Made by a program: the position numbers and the translations under genes
Notes under the pieces: model-generated
Seen by the model: only the letters and a program-made list of their open reading frames with translations
Databases searched by the model: none
What the model was told of the DNA's origin: nothing
Origin: Streptococcus sp. D7B5
Lineage (GTDB): Bacteria > Bacillota > Bacilli > Lactobacillales > Streptococcaceae
Direction of reading: 5' to 3'
Assembly: GCF_029691405.1 (NCBI RefSeq)
Contig: NZ_CP121467.1
Location: 868,001-932,000, forward strand
Length of the DNA stretch: 64,000 nucleotides
In this document: in pieces, positions 17,601 to 27,300 of the stretch
Numbering within the stretch: the stretch's first letter is position 1
Layout: every line of letters begins with the position of its first letter

Positions 17601-18087
17601 TATAGTCTGCCAGCATTTGATTTGTCAAAGCCAAGGAAGTTGGCGCAATCAGCTGACTTCCTAGACTGGTCAAAAGCATGAATGAAGCAAGTTTCTTGCG
17701 ATCATCTCTGCCCAGTTTAATCGCTACGACCAGTAGCACAATGCCTGCCCCTGCTGCAATTGAGCTAATGAGTTGGCTGTGACCAGTTGCAGGCAGCTGT
17801 CTCGTCGGACGATAAATCAAATAGTAAGTATCATCTGTTTCCTCAGCAAACTGTGGCAATTCTTTGACTACCAATTGCTTTTCTTGGTCCGTGAGCTCAC
17901 TTTCTGTCACATACTTATAGTGAATCTGTTTTGTGACGGATGGCGTCTGTTCACTGGCTGCTACACTTGCAAGAGAACCTCCTCCACTAAAAAGGTAGAA
18001 AACCCCTACCAAAGCAGAAACTAAACCAACCGAAACTTTTCTCAATGAAAAACGTTGGTGCTTTTCTCCTAAATAACTTCTTTTCAT
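11662..18087 (-). CDS. M26-family zinc metalloprotease with four G5 domains, 2141 aa
   Basis: Second member of the Zmp block. From the chosen start: YSIRK-like signal (RFSLRKVSVGLVSALVG, 12-28), LPATG at 98-102 followed by a membrane segment, four G5-type domains (each with (V/I)xxAGxxGxRTIVTR), two FIVAR-like helical modules (around YFNDTTADQESYKQAV and KLRYRRALDQAKLVL), a GLUG/beta-helix region (GGLVG, GGLIG), and the protease domain with HEMTH at 1781-1785 and Glu at 1805. Start choice: Met at 18087 matches the N termini of the two paralogs; Met pairs at 18105-18108 have a stronger Shine-Dalgarno (GAGGGG) and would add 6-7 residues. It shares its promoter sequence with the 3016-aa gene. 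Substrate unknown. Confidence 0.93.
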   Translation of the reverse strand: MKRSYLGEKHQRFSLRKVSVGLVSALVGVFYLFSGGGSLASVAASEQTPSVTKQIHYKYVTESELTDQEKQLVVKELPQFAEETDDTYYLIYRPTRQLPATGHSQLISSIAAGAGIVLLVVAIKLGRDDRKKLASFMLLTSLGSQLIAPTSLALTNQMLADYNQELTVQVGETLQSPLTIEGYQYVGYLKSQKEVNSPVDGKKELNHSAPIDTPVQTSNGSQAQEEYRSQKPSDAPVFEQPELKVDSKDTSRTEIIPFQVVEVEADDLPQGQTEVIQAGKNGSRTIVTRSYFLNGQVIHTEEVSNQVTTEPTSEIRKVGSKIPSPTKPSPGESVSEKPTDAPINEVPSLNVEEKDVTTTVAEPYTRERVESDSLPVGQIKITQAGQDGVRTIVTRQYMVDGKVERSQELSNEVTTPAVSEIVTVGTGPVSEKPTDAPVNEVPSLEVEEKDVTTTVAEPYTRERVESDSLPVGQTKITQAGQDGVRTIVTRQYIVDGKVERSQEISNEVTTPAVSEIVTVGTAPVSEKPTDAPVNEVPSLNVEEKDVTTTVAEPYPTKEVESADLPLGQREVSQAGQEGVRTIVTRQYLVDGKVENTEEISNTITKEAVPQIIKVGTKPISTNVDHAPVEPEKGTLDLEPLHQLVEEADSIQKTHQYFNDTTADQESYKQAVANAQALFEASHASQEQVDSLKKALETAKNNLDGQPVDKKTLGVEFDMKDVTQSTVAYQYADEQTKLRYRRALDQAKLVLDNPFANQALVDQVRTDLEAARQALDGVKRKPTLSLVRVEKEEDKRQVSLSYHLTDATASYQSAKVQLYKGETLIKEVDLVDLTQKLTLDDLDYYTPYTLKTVMKYDLGQGEQTSIEDQRPVQLDYKKVEIKDIDRIELYGKDGSRYRRYLSLSEVPSDLDNYYVRIQSDKFKDMLLPVTKITDKGNAYSVTVSANQLVEGEGDHYRPDYSFELPKTPLSQEGVYTSFKALVEAMKSNPTGNFTLGADVSADELQLEQSATSYVPEEFSGSLTSRVDGKDYTIYNLAKPLFATLKNATIQQLTLKSTAVTGKDSIGALASNAQNATITDVSVSGSLSGNKHIGGLVGVAQNTKLTNVAFKGSITSTQDGGQEYNIGGLVGNFHGNQSLAQKSQADVSIQVTGRNGDQRVGGLIGRLQNGARLETSYVSGSIQNGGHSGQVGGAIGSTWNNGQVRNVLTSVKVQNGHAMTGDPYPEASVRDSYVLEGTTANRKDERFVRSISEADAQAKRQSFRITSNLTDQEPLQQAYQHQTDYSRVRGAQESRKQAYENVEKLLPFYNKDFIVHTANQLAEDDKLNKVALLDVVPMKDETLITDVNSHKGEINRLMLHYADKTIAYLDLTYKGDFANGQIAEYSIADKNLLYTPEVFLSDYQSIKESVLDELKSVTYDSAAVRKVLGIGETASLDDLYLEKAFEQIKAELGQELLKVLSVDKSINTLGPAVADAISQKILKNKEAFMLGLTYLNRWYNVNYGTFNTKDLNAYKFDFFGNQAASTLDTIIALGNSGMGNLRAQNNFNAYRQSLAKEKGKGDLFAYLESLRELFLPHKTNSEWFKENTKAYIVEARSSLPEIQAKQDNADRKSKYTIKVYDRLTQGDWGFKQMVLQLLTLPERDVYIISNMSTIAFGSFGGYRKEGGRVLSGEELHRHVEKLVDQSAEWQRNHYDMWYNILSPNRKDTLFRRVIVTDGFFLYNDKGQQYWAPRNDKTSVAMYNFFGPAGKYHGDNGLGAFANGYEVFYVYDQMLGASGTMVYTHEMTHNSDGSIYFEGHGRREGEGPESFATGMLESVTNVSEKGLVLNSFYQGDKDSTTRYHTYDPVARFSSADALRDYMHGVFDVLNLLDYVEGDIVTGVLTDQQKMKWYRKAENYKFENTSYGKQAHADDRIVPITAEEAAKLKSVDALVDHNIIGRRDGWDTASFGRNGYYVINMFASFYAALDNPTGAPGGLMFRRRAYELLGDKGYQQGFVPYVSGQYAGQALKEGNKTYSIWNRGDVGVVGDDLILKNLYGSQYESWKDLKKAMLNERYNKAQNFLRPITIEFEAGKLDSKRQITISSYEELQDYMYLAVLADASAKNIDRALSDSSKSSVAQLKYRIFNAYLRATDDFRQSIFER
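16205..17385 (-). repeat. G5-domain tandem repeat in the 2141-aa protease gene
   Basis: Three near-identical units of 285 bp (95 residues, compare the phase marker at about 16500, 16786 and 17070) plus one diverged upstream unit. Each holds a G5 domain and a linker reading PVSEKPTDAPVNEVPSL. Confidence 0.88.
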
Positions 18088-18124
18088 TTCTAATCTTTCC
18101 TTCATCATGATTTGAATCCCCTCT

Positions 18125-18153
18125 ATTCTACCGAAATTTACTAGATTATTCAA
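18125..18153 (-). promoter_or_regulatory. Promoter of the 2141-aa protease gene
   Basis: Minus strand TTGAAT (18148-18153), 17 bp, TAGAAT (18125-18130). The boxes and most of the surrounding 50 bp match the promoter ahead of the 3016-aa gene at 27428-27456. Confidence 0.7.
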
Positions 18154-18272
18154 TTTATTTGCTATAAATAATAGCCACAAAAAACTGCTAATCTTTTCAG
18201 TTCATTTACGCTTTCAAAATCCTTATCTAATCAGGTATTGAATGCACAAACAAGATCATGGAGAAACCACAG

Positions 18273-18308
18273 AAAAATTCCTAGGTAGCCTTAAACCTAG
18301 GAATTTTT
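18273..18308 (-). terminator. Terminator after the 3016-aa protease gene
   Basis: Perfect 12-bp stem AAATTCCTAGGT / ACCTAGGAATTT (18275-18286 and 18295-18306) with an 8-base loop and short A and T runs on the two sides. It follows the stop by about 30 bp. Confidence 0.85.
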
Positions 18309-18336
18309 CAAATTTTAATCAAACAGAATCGTTTCC

Positions 18337-21300
18337 TTATTTCTTGAAAATAGACTGCCTGAAGTCGTCTGTCTCACGAAGATAAGCATTGTAAATCTTC
18401 TTCTTGAGCAGGTTAACCCAGCTAGCTTCGACACGGCTAGTAGCATTGGTAATGTTGCGTACATCCTCTGCCACGGCTGCGTCCATCAACTGCTGCATCT
18501 CTGCATAAGAACGAATGGTTACTTTCTTGGTACTGTTTGGATTTTTAAGCTCGTACTCAATGGTAATTGGCTTCAGCTTGGTCAGCTGATCAATCCGCTC
18601 CTTGTACATGGCCTTCTTGAAGGCTGCCCAAGAGGTGTATTCACCTTTAAATACATTTTCCAAGACTTTCTGGTCTGTCACGAGACCGACATCTCTTCCA
18701 GACCATCCATCCCACGTTTTCATCCCTTCATCGAAGGCTTCCTGAGAGTACTGACCAGAAACATAAGGGACAAATCCGTCATGATAGCCCTTGGCTGCCA
18801 GTAATTCATAGGCTGTGCGACGGAACATAACGTCACCTGGCGCTCCATTTGGATTGCTCAAGGCTGAGTAAATTGGTGAGAAGAGGCTGAGACTGAGGTA
18901 GCCATTTCGACCATATTTCCCACTTTCCTTATTCTCCCGACGAGTGATCACATCATTTTCAATGAGAGAGTTAAAGGTCTTTAATTGCTTGATTTCTTCA
19001 GCAGTGAAGCTTCTCGTCTGGTTACCAGCATGAGTCTCCTTACCATACTTATCTGTAATATAGTAATTCTCCATCTTTCTGAACCACTGAAGTTTCGCAT
19101 CATCACTCTGCTTCAGCATAGAGGTACCTTCTAGATAATCCAAGGTGTAGATCATGTCAAACATACCATGGACATAGTGTTGAAGGTCTGCTGCATTTTG
19201 AACACGTTCCTTGAAATTATAGGTATGCATACGTGTCTTAGAATCCTTGTCCACCTTGAAGAGAGTATTGAGCGTAATAGTTGGTTCATCTGGGCTTGGC
19301 GAAGACTGCAAGAGTCCGCGAGCATAGAGTTCCGCACCTAGTCCCTCACGACGACCATATCCTTCAAAGTAAATAGCACCGTCAGAGTTATGGGTCATCT
19401 CATGCGTGTAAACTGAGTTACCATAGTCTTCCAACAATTTAGCAGCATCAAAGTGGGTTACACTACCCGTAGCATAGGCATTATAGCCCTTGCTTGGATA
19501 CCACTTGCCAGCAGGTCCGAAGAACTCCTGCATAGCTAGAGATTTTTTATCATTAGCTGGAGCCCAGTATTTTTGACCATTCTTGTCAACCAATGAGAAT
19601 CCATCATAAACCAGAACAGAACGGAAGAGCTTGTCCTTGCTTTCTGGACTGAGAATCTTATACCAGAAATCATAGTGATCACGTTGCCATTCAGCTGACT
19701 TTCTAACACGGTCTTCGACATATTCAACTAGTTCTGCGTCTGTGCGCACTCTGTTATTAGCATCCAGACGATAGCGATCATAAGCCCCCATAGAGAGGGT
19801 AGACATATTAGAGATAGCATAGACACCTTTTTCAGTCATGGTCAAGAGTGGTAGGAGCATGCCCTTGTGTTCCCAATTATCTGCTGTAATCTTGTCATAA
19901 ACACCGACAGAGTACTTGCTCTTGCCCTCGGCTGCATCCTGAAGCTGTCTAGCCTCTGCTACATCGGACTTAGCCTCAACGATGTAGGCTTTTGTATTGG
20001 TTTTGAGCCATTCATTATTGGTCTTGTATGGTAGGAAGAGCTGACGGTAGCCTTCAAGGTAATTGAAGAGTCCTCGCTTGCCAGTTGCTTCAGAGAGCGA
20101 ATTATCATATGCTGTATAGTTGTTCTTAGCCTTGAGATTCTCAAGTCCTGATTTCCCTAAAGCAATGATTGTATCAAGAACCGAAACGTCATTTTTACCG
20201 TAGAAATCCATCTTGTAAGCCGATAGGTCCTTAACATTAAAGGTATCATAGTTGATATTGTACCAACGGTTAAGGTAAGTCAGACCCAATAGGAAAGCTT
20301 CTTTATCAGCAAGAATCTTCTTAACAAGATAATCCTTAACTACTTCTCCTTCAGTATTGATAGCCTTATCCATAGCCAGCACTTTGCGAAGCTCACCTGA
20401 TAGCTTACTTTTCACTTGCGTAAATGCAGTGTCTAAGTATAGTTCATCCAAAGAAGTATCTGCGGCTACTCCGAGAGCTGTACGCATAGCTGGCGAATCA
20501 AGAACTACCTTGTTTAACTCTGGCAACACTTGATTTAGAATGCTAGTATAATCTGATACGAAGGCTTCTGGAGTATAAAGAAGGTCTAATCCCTTCATCC
20601 TATACTCAGCAATACCCTGGTTGACGAAATCTCCCTGATAAGATATTTCTAGATAGTCAATGGTATTGTCCATGTAGTGCAGCATCAAACGATTGATTGC
20701 AGTTTTATTGCTATGGATATCAGTGATAATCTGGTCACCCTTCATCGGAACAACATCCAGTAGGTACTCCTTGTTCAACTTATGCTCTTTCGGAATCTTG
20801 TTAGCAAACGAAACAATGGTTTCTTTATTGTAGAAAGGAAGCAGTTTCTCCATATTTGCGTAAGAATATCCGCGGTCAAATTGAGCATTGTTTACTTCAC
20901 CATAGTCGACAAAACGCATATTTAGATTCGTGTCATCTAGGCTAGTCGTGATGTCCATAGCAGTCAGTTTTTCTTCCATTTCTTCTTGAGTAATAGTAGA
21001 AGTAATAAACTGATCGTTTTTCAAGGTTTCACTTTTGGCAACTTTATAGGCTTGCGTAATGCGGTCGTTTTTGTATCCCTGATCCCCAGAAATACTGTAA
21101 ACATTTGTACCGCTAACATTACTGATAACATTATCAACTAAACCATTGAAGTAGTTCGAGCCGACCACTCCACCGATTTGACCGTTAGTGGTTGAATTAT
21201 ATAATTTTCCTGTCACATAAGATTTGGTGATTCGAGCATTGTTTTCTAGACGTCCAACCAAACCACCAATACGTTGTTCATTTGATCGAGCACCACTAAT

Positions 21301-24300
21301 AATCGTTACATCTGCTTTACTTTGGCTAAGAAGAGATTCTTCTCCTTTAAGGCTTGCAACCAAACCACCTACGTTATAAGCTTTGATGTGTTGATTGTTA
21401 GATAGGATGGTACCAGTAAAGGAACTATTGGTAATTTGCGTATTGGTTCCATTAACTACTAGACCCGCTACGTTAGAAGCGTTGCCTACTACCGATACTT
21501 TCCCCTGAACAGAAACATCTGTGATTCGAGCATTTTCCGCATTGCGTGCCAGCGCAGCCGAGTCATAGGTACCCACGATATTCACATTTTTAAAGTCTAT
21601 ATTGGAAATGGTAGACCCACTCTTGAGATTTTCAAATAAAGGTTTGGCTAGATTGTAAATCGCGTATTGCTTACCATTATGACTACCTGTCAGACTACCG
21701 GTGAAGTTCCCTTTGAGGTAGACATAATCCGCAGGAGCTAGGTTGACCTCGCTCGCATCCAAATCAGCTCCCAACACATAGTTTCCTGCCATATTTCGCT
21801 TCATAGCGTCTACCAATCCAGCAAAGCTAGTGTAGACATTTTGCTGACTAGGGACTGCCTTACTGATGTAGAAGTCGTGCCCAGACTTGTAGCCCGCTTC
21901 ACTTTCTTGGACGAGTTCAGGAAGGGTTACATTAACCTTATAAACCGCCTTGCCATCTTTCTCTGCTTCAGAAATGCTGTGAACTGGTAGGAGAATTTCC
22001 TTGGATTCGCTTGACTTGATTTTGACGAAGTAGGTAGACAGATCCGTAGGCATAGAGCTCATCGATACAAAGCGCTTGTATTGGTCATTTTCTTTATGAT
22101 AAAACTCAACGGAATCAATATCACGGAAGGCAATCTTCTTGTATTCTAGCTCAAAGTTACGACTGTCTGTTTCAAACTCAGTAAAGCTGCCATTATCCAG
22201 TTCATAAGTCAACTTGGTTTTTAGAGTGTAGCCTGTGTAGTAGTCTAGGTCGCCAATTTTCAAGCTGCCAGCGAAGTTGGTAATTGGAAGGGTGCGAATC
22301 AGCTGGTCTCCCTGGTACAATTCTGCAGTCGCTGAACGGAAGGACTGGGTCTGGTCTTCCAATCTATATTGGACCGTCACCGACTTATCATCAGCATTCT
22401 CAGTCAGACTTAGAATGGAAACAGTCGGCTTGACTTTAGGCACTCCATTTAGAGCTTCTTTGGCTGCTGTCAGGCTAGCAAGAACTTGATTGACCTGTAC
22501 TTGTGTAGCAGTTTGATTGTTCAAAACTCCCTCTGCCTTGGTCAATTCGTCAGTATAAGCTGTCTGCTTTTCTGAATCCGCATTCTTATATTTAACCGAA
22601 GTTTTAACTCTTGGATTTAAATCGTACTCAGTCTGAAGAGCTGTTTTAACAACTTCAGGACCACTTAATTGAGCCTTGGCTTGATTGATTTGTTCCACCA
22701 GTTGATTGACTTCTGATTGGCTGGCTTGGGATTGACTCAGAATCGTTTGACCTGCCGTCAAAGCAGCATCATAGTTAGCTTGATGACTCTGACTATCGTT
22801 GAAATAACGGGCCTGAGCTTTAATCTGATCCGCTTCTGCCAAGAGATTATGCAGTGAAATTAAATCGAACTCTTCTAAAGCGTCTGCTTTCGGTGGATCG
22901 TTCGGTACCATGTTTGGCTTAGCCGTGCCGACCTTGACCACTTGCGTTACGGGAGCTAGAGTTTCCTCATTGGACAATTCTTGGCGGTCAACCTCTTGAC
23001 CGTTAGAACTGTAGACGCGAGTCTTAATAGTTCGTTCGCCTTGGACTCCTGGAGTGGCGATTTGACGAGCATCTCGAACAAGCTCATCGGTTTCTTCTTC
23101 ACGAATGTTAAAGTTGATTTTTTCAACGCGCGTTTCGTCGGTATAAGTCAACGGATACTCTGGTAAAGCATCTGCTTTCGGTGCATCACTTGGTACCATA
23201 TTTGGTTTAGCTGTTCCGACTTTGACAATTTGCGTTACAGGAGCTAGGGTTTCCTCATTAGACAACTCTTGGCGGTCAACCTCTTGACCGTTAGAACTGT
23301 AGATACGAGTCTTAATCGTGCGCTCTCCCTCAACACCTGGTGTTGCGATTTGGCGCGCATCTTGAACAAGCTCATCGGTATATTGCTCCTCGATATTGAA
23401 GGCTATTTTCTCTACGCGGGTTTCATCTATATATGTCAGCGAATACTCTGGTAAAGCGTCTGCTTGCGGTGGATCGTTCGGTACCATGTTTGGTTTAGCC
23501 GTACCGATCTTGACCACTTGCGTTACGGGAGCCAGAGTTTCCTCGTTGGACAACTCTTGGCGGTCAACCTCTTGACCGTTAGAACTGTAGACTCGAGTCT
23601 TAATGGTACGTTCGCCTTGGACTCCTGGAGTTGTGATTTGACGAGCATCTTGAACAAGCTCATCAGTTTCTTCTTCACGAATTGTGAAGTTAATTTTCTC
23701 AACCCGAGTTTCGTCGGTATAAGTTAGTGGATACTCTGGTAGAGCTTCCGCTTTCGGTGCTTCATTTGGCACCATGTTTGGTTTAGCCGTGCCGACCTTG
23801 ACGATTTGTGTGACAGGAGCCAGAGTTTCCTCATTGGATAATTCTTGGCGGTCAACCTCTTGACCGTTAGAACTGTAGACACGAGTCTTGATAGTTCGTT
23901 CGCCTTGGACACCCGGAGTTGTGATTTGGCGGGCATCTTGAACAAGCTCATCCGTATATTGCTCTTCGATATTAAAGGCTATTTTCTCTACGCGCGTTTC
24001 ATCGGCATAAGTCAGTGGATATTCTGGCAGAGCCTCTACTTTCGGTGAATCGTTCGGTACCATAGTTGGTTTAGCCGTACCGACTTTGACGATTTGCGTT
24101 ATGGGAGCTAGGGTTTCTTCATTAGATAACTCTTGGCGATCGACAACTTGACCGTTGGAACTGTAGACTCGAGTCTTGATAGTTCGTTCGCCTTGGACAC
24201 CCGGAGTCGCGATTTGGCGGGTATCACGAACCAATTCATCCGTTTCTTCTTCACGAATGTTAAAGTTGATTTTTTCAACGCGCGTTTCGTCAGTATAAGT

Positions 24301-27300
24301 CAACGGATACTCAGGCAAAGCGTCCGCTTTCGGCGCATTGTTTGGTACCATGTTTGGTTTAGCCGTACCGACTTTGACGATTTGTGTGACAGGAGCCAGA
24401 GTTTCCTCGTTAGACAACTCTTGGCGGTCAACCTCTTGACCATTGGAACTGTAGACACGGGTCTTGATGGTCCGTTCACCTTGGACTCCTGGAGTGGCGA
24501 TTTGACGAGCATCTTGAACAAGCTCATCCGTATATTGCTCCTCGATATTGAAGGCTATTTTCTCTACGCGGGTTTCATCTGTATATGTCAGCGAATACTC
24601 TGGTAAAGCATCTGCTTTCGGTGCATCACTTGGTACCATGCTTGGTTTAGCCGTGCCGACTTTGACGATTTGTGTTACAGGAGCCAGAGTTTCTTCGTTA
24701 GATAATTCTTGACGGTCAACAACTTGACCATTGGAACTGTAGACTCGAGTCTTGATAGTTCGTTCACCTTGGACTCCCGGAGTTGCGATTTGGCGCGCAT
24801 CTTGGACCAATTCGTCCGTTTCTTCTTCACGAATGTTAAAGTTGATTTTTTCAACGCGCGTTTCGTCAGTATAAGTTAGTGGATACTCAGGCAGAGCGTC
24901 CACTTTCGGCGCATTGTTTGGTACCATGTTTGGTTTAGCCGTACCGACTTTGACGATTTGTGTGACAGGAGCCAGAGTTTCCTCGTTAGACAACTCTTGG
25001 CGGTCAACCTCTTGACCATTGGAACTGTAGACACGAGTCTTGATGGTCCGCTCACCTTGGACTCCCGGAGTTGTGATTTGGCGGGCATCTCGAACCAATT
25101 CGTCCGTATGTTGCTCCTCAATGTTGAAGGCTATTTTCTCTACGCGCGTTTCATCTGTATAAGTCAGTGGATACTCTGGCAGAGCGTCTGCTTTCGGTGC
25201 TTCATTCGGTACCATAGTTGGCTTAGCCGTACCGACCTTGACAATTTGAGTTACGGGAGCTAGGGTTTCCTCATTAGACAATTCTTGGCGATCGATTTCC
25301 TGACCGTTGGAACTATAGACACGAGTCTTAATGGTACGTTCGCCTTGAACACCCGGAGTTGTGATTTGACGAGCATCTTGAACTAGCTCATCCGTATATT
25401 GCTCCTCGATGTTGAAGGCTATTTTCTCAACGCGAATTTCGTCGGTATATGTCAGTGGATACTCTGGCAGAGCGTCTGCTTTTGGCGCCTCGCTCGGCAC
25501 CATGGTTGGCTTAGCTGTGCCGACTTTGACGATTTGCGTTACAGGGGCTAGTGTTTCCTCGTTAGACAACTCTTGGCGGTCAACCTCTTGACCGTTGGAA
25601 CTGTAGACACGAGTCTTGATGGTCCGCTCACCTTGGACTCCCGGAGTTACGATTTGACGACTTCCTTCTGGAATCTCATCTGTATATTGCTCGTCAATAG
25701 AAAAATCAATCTTTTCTATTCTAACCTCATCATTTGTAGTCAATTCCAACTCAGAGTTCTCTTGAACAGGCGCTGTTTCAGGAGTTGTACCATATTCCGT
25801 CAGTTCTGGAATCTCTTGAACTGGTGATGTCTCGGGACTGGTGCCATATTCTGCCAATTCCGGAACTTCGTGAACAGGCGCTGTTTCAGGAGCTGTGCCA
25901 TATTCCGTCAATTCAGGAATCTCTTGAACTGGTGATGTCTCGGGACTGGTGCCATACTCTGCCAATTCTGGAACTTCGTGAACAGGCGCTGTTTCTGGAC
26001 TTGTGCCATATTCTGTCAATTCTGGAATCTCTTGAACTGGAGTTGTCTCGGGACTAGTGCCATACTCTGCCAATTCTGGAACTTCGTGAACTGGCGCTGT
26101 TTCTGGACTTGTGCCATATTCCGTCAATTCTGGAACTTCGTGAACTGGCGCTGTCTCAGGACTTGTACCATATTCTGTCAGTTCTGGAGTCTCACGAACT
26201 GGTGCTGTTTCAGGAGTTGTGCCATATTCTGTCAATTCTGGAACTTCGTGAACTGGCGCTGTCTCAGGACTTGTGCCATATTCTGCCAATTCCGGAACTT
26301 CGTGAACTGGAGTTTCTTTTGGTATCGAGTTAGCTGGAGCTGTTCCAACTAAAATAATTTCAGAAACAGGTTCAACCGTCACTTGATCAGAAATCATTTC
26401 GCTTTTTACGATTTCTTGATCCTTACGAAAATGACGAGTCACTACTGTACGTTGACCTCGAACACCTGATTGTATGACTTTTGATTGCCCTTGAGCCAAT
26501 TCATCGGAATATTGGTATTTTGTCTGATAAGGAAGTTCTTGAACTGACTCCTGCTCACTAATTTTTAGTTCTGGCAAGTCATAAACGGTGCTTAGACGAG
26601 CAGACTCTCTCTCCTTAGCAGCTATAGCTTCTCTTCCTCCCTCAGTTAAAGCATCCCCCTTATCTGAAACAATCTCTTTCATATCAAGATTTGTTTCACT
26701 CGGTTTAAGTTCACTTCCCTTCTCTTTCTCCCAGTCAAGTGTCGGATTTTCCTTCAGAGCAGAATGAGCTAAATGACTATCATTTTGTTCTTCATTCTTT
26801 AGATAACCGATATAGTCGTAACCGTCAATTTTCAATGGCGCTGGAAGTGCATCTCCAAGACCCAAGTTAAGACTTTGATTATATGCCGCAAGTTCGATAT
26901 TCGTCACTGCTAAGACTGTTGGAGATAGCAGTATGGATCCCATTCCAGTTACCAACAAGATAGAAGATAAATACCTCTTCCCGTTCCTGCCTCTAACAAC
27001 TACAAGCACTAGTAATGCAAGACCCATCGCTGTAAAAGTTGATTCCCAAAGACCGGAGTGACCTGTCTTAGGCAATACTCCAGATGAATCCCCTTGAGTA
27101 GTCGGACGATAAACTAAGTAATAGGTCTCTGAAGCATCCTCAACATACTTTGGAATCTCCCTGATCAAGGCACTCTTCTCTGCCTCCGTCAATTCAGACT
27201 CCACTACGTAGTGGTATTTGACCTGAGCAGACTGCTGACTTTGAATTTCTGCTGCCTTTACAGAAGTCAAGTCCCCAGTTATTTGCCCACTCAAAAAGAA

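Noticed and set aside
5291-18087. Naming one of the proteases as IgA1 protease
   Set aside because: All three share the family layout and zinc motif; substrate assignment needs a phylogeny of the catalytic domains, which I could not run.
22870-25740. CRISPR-like regular spacing of repeats
   Set aside because: Repeat units are 288 bp and lie in one open coding frame encoding G5 domains; there are no short palindromic repeats with unique spacers and no cas genes.
22277-26352. Many plus-strand open frames of 60-157 codons over the 3016-aa protease repeats
   Set aside because: They recur with the 288-bp and 54-bp periods and are antisense by-products of the repeated, compositionally biased coding sequence; no ribosome binding sites or independent features.
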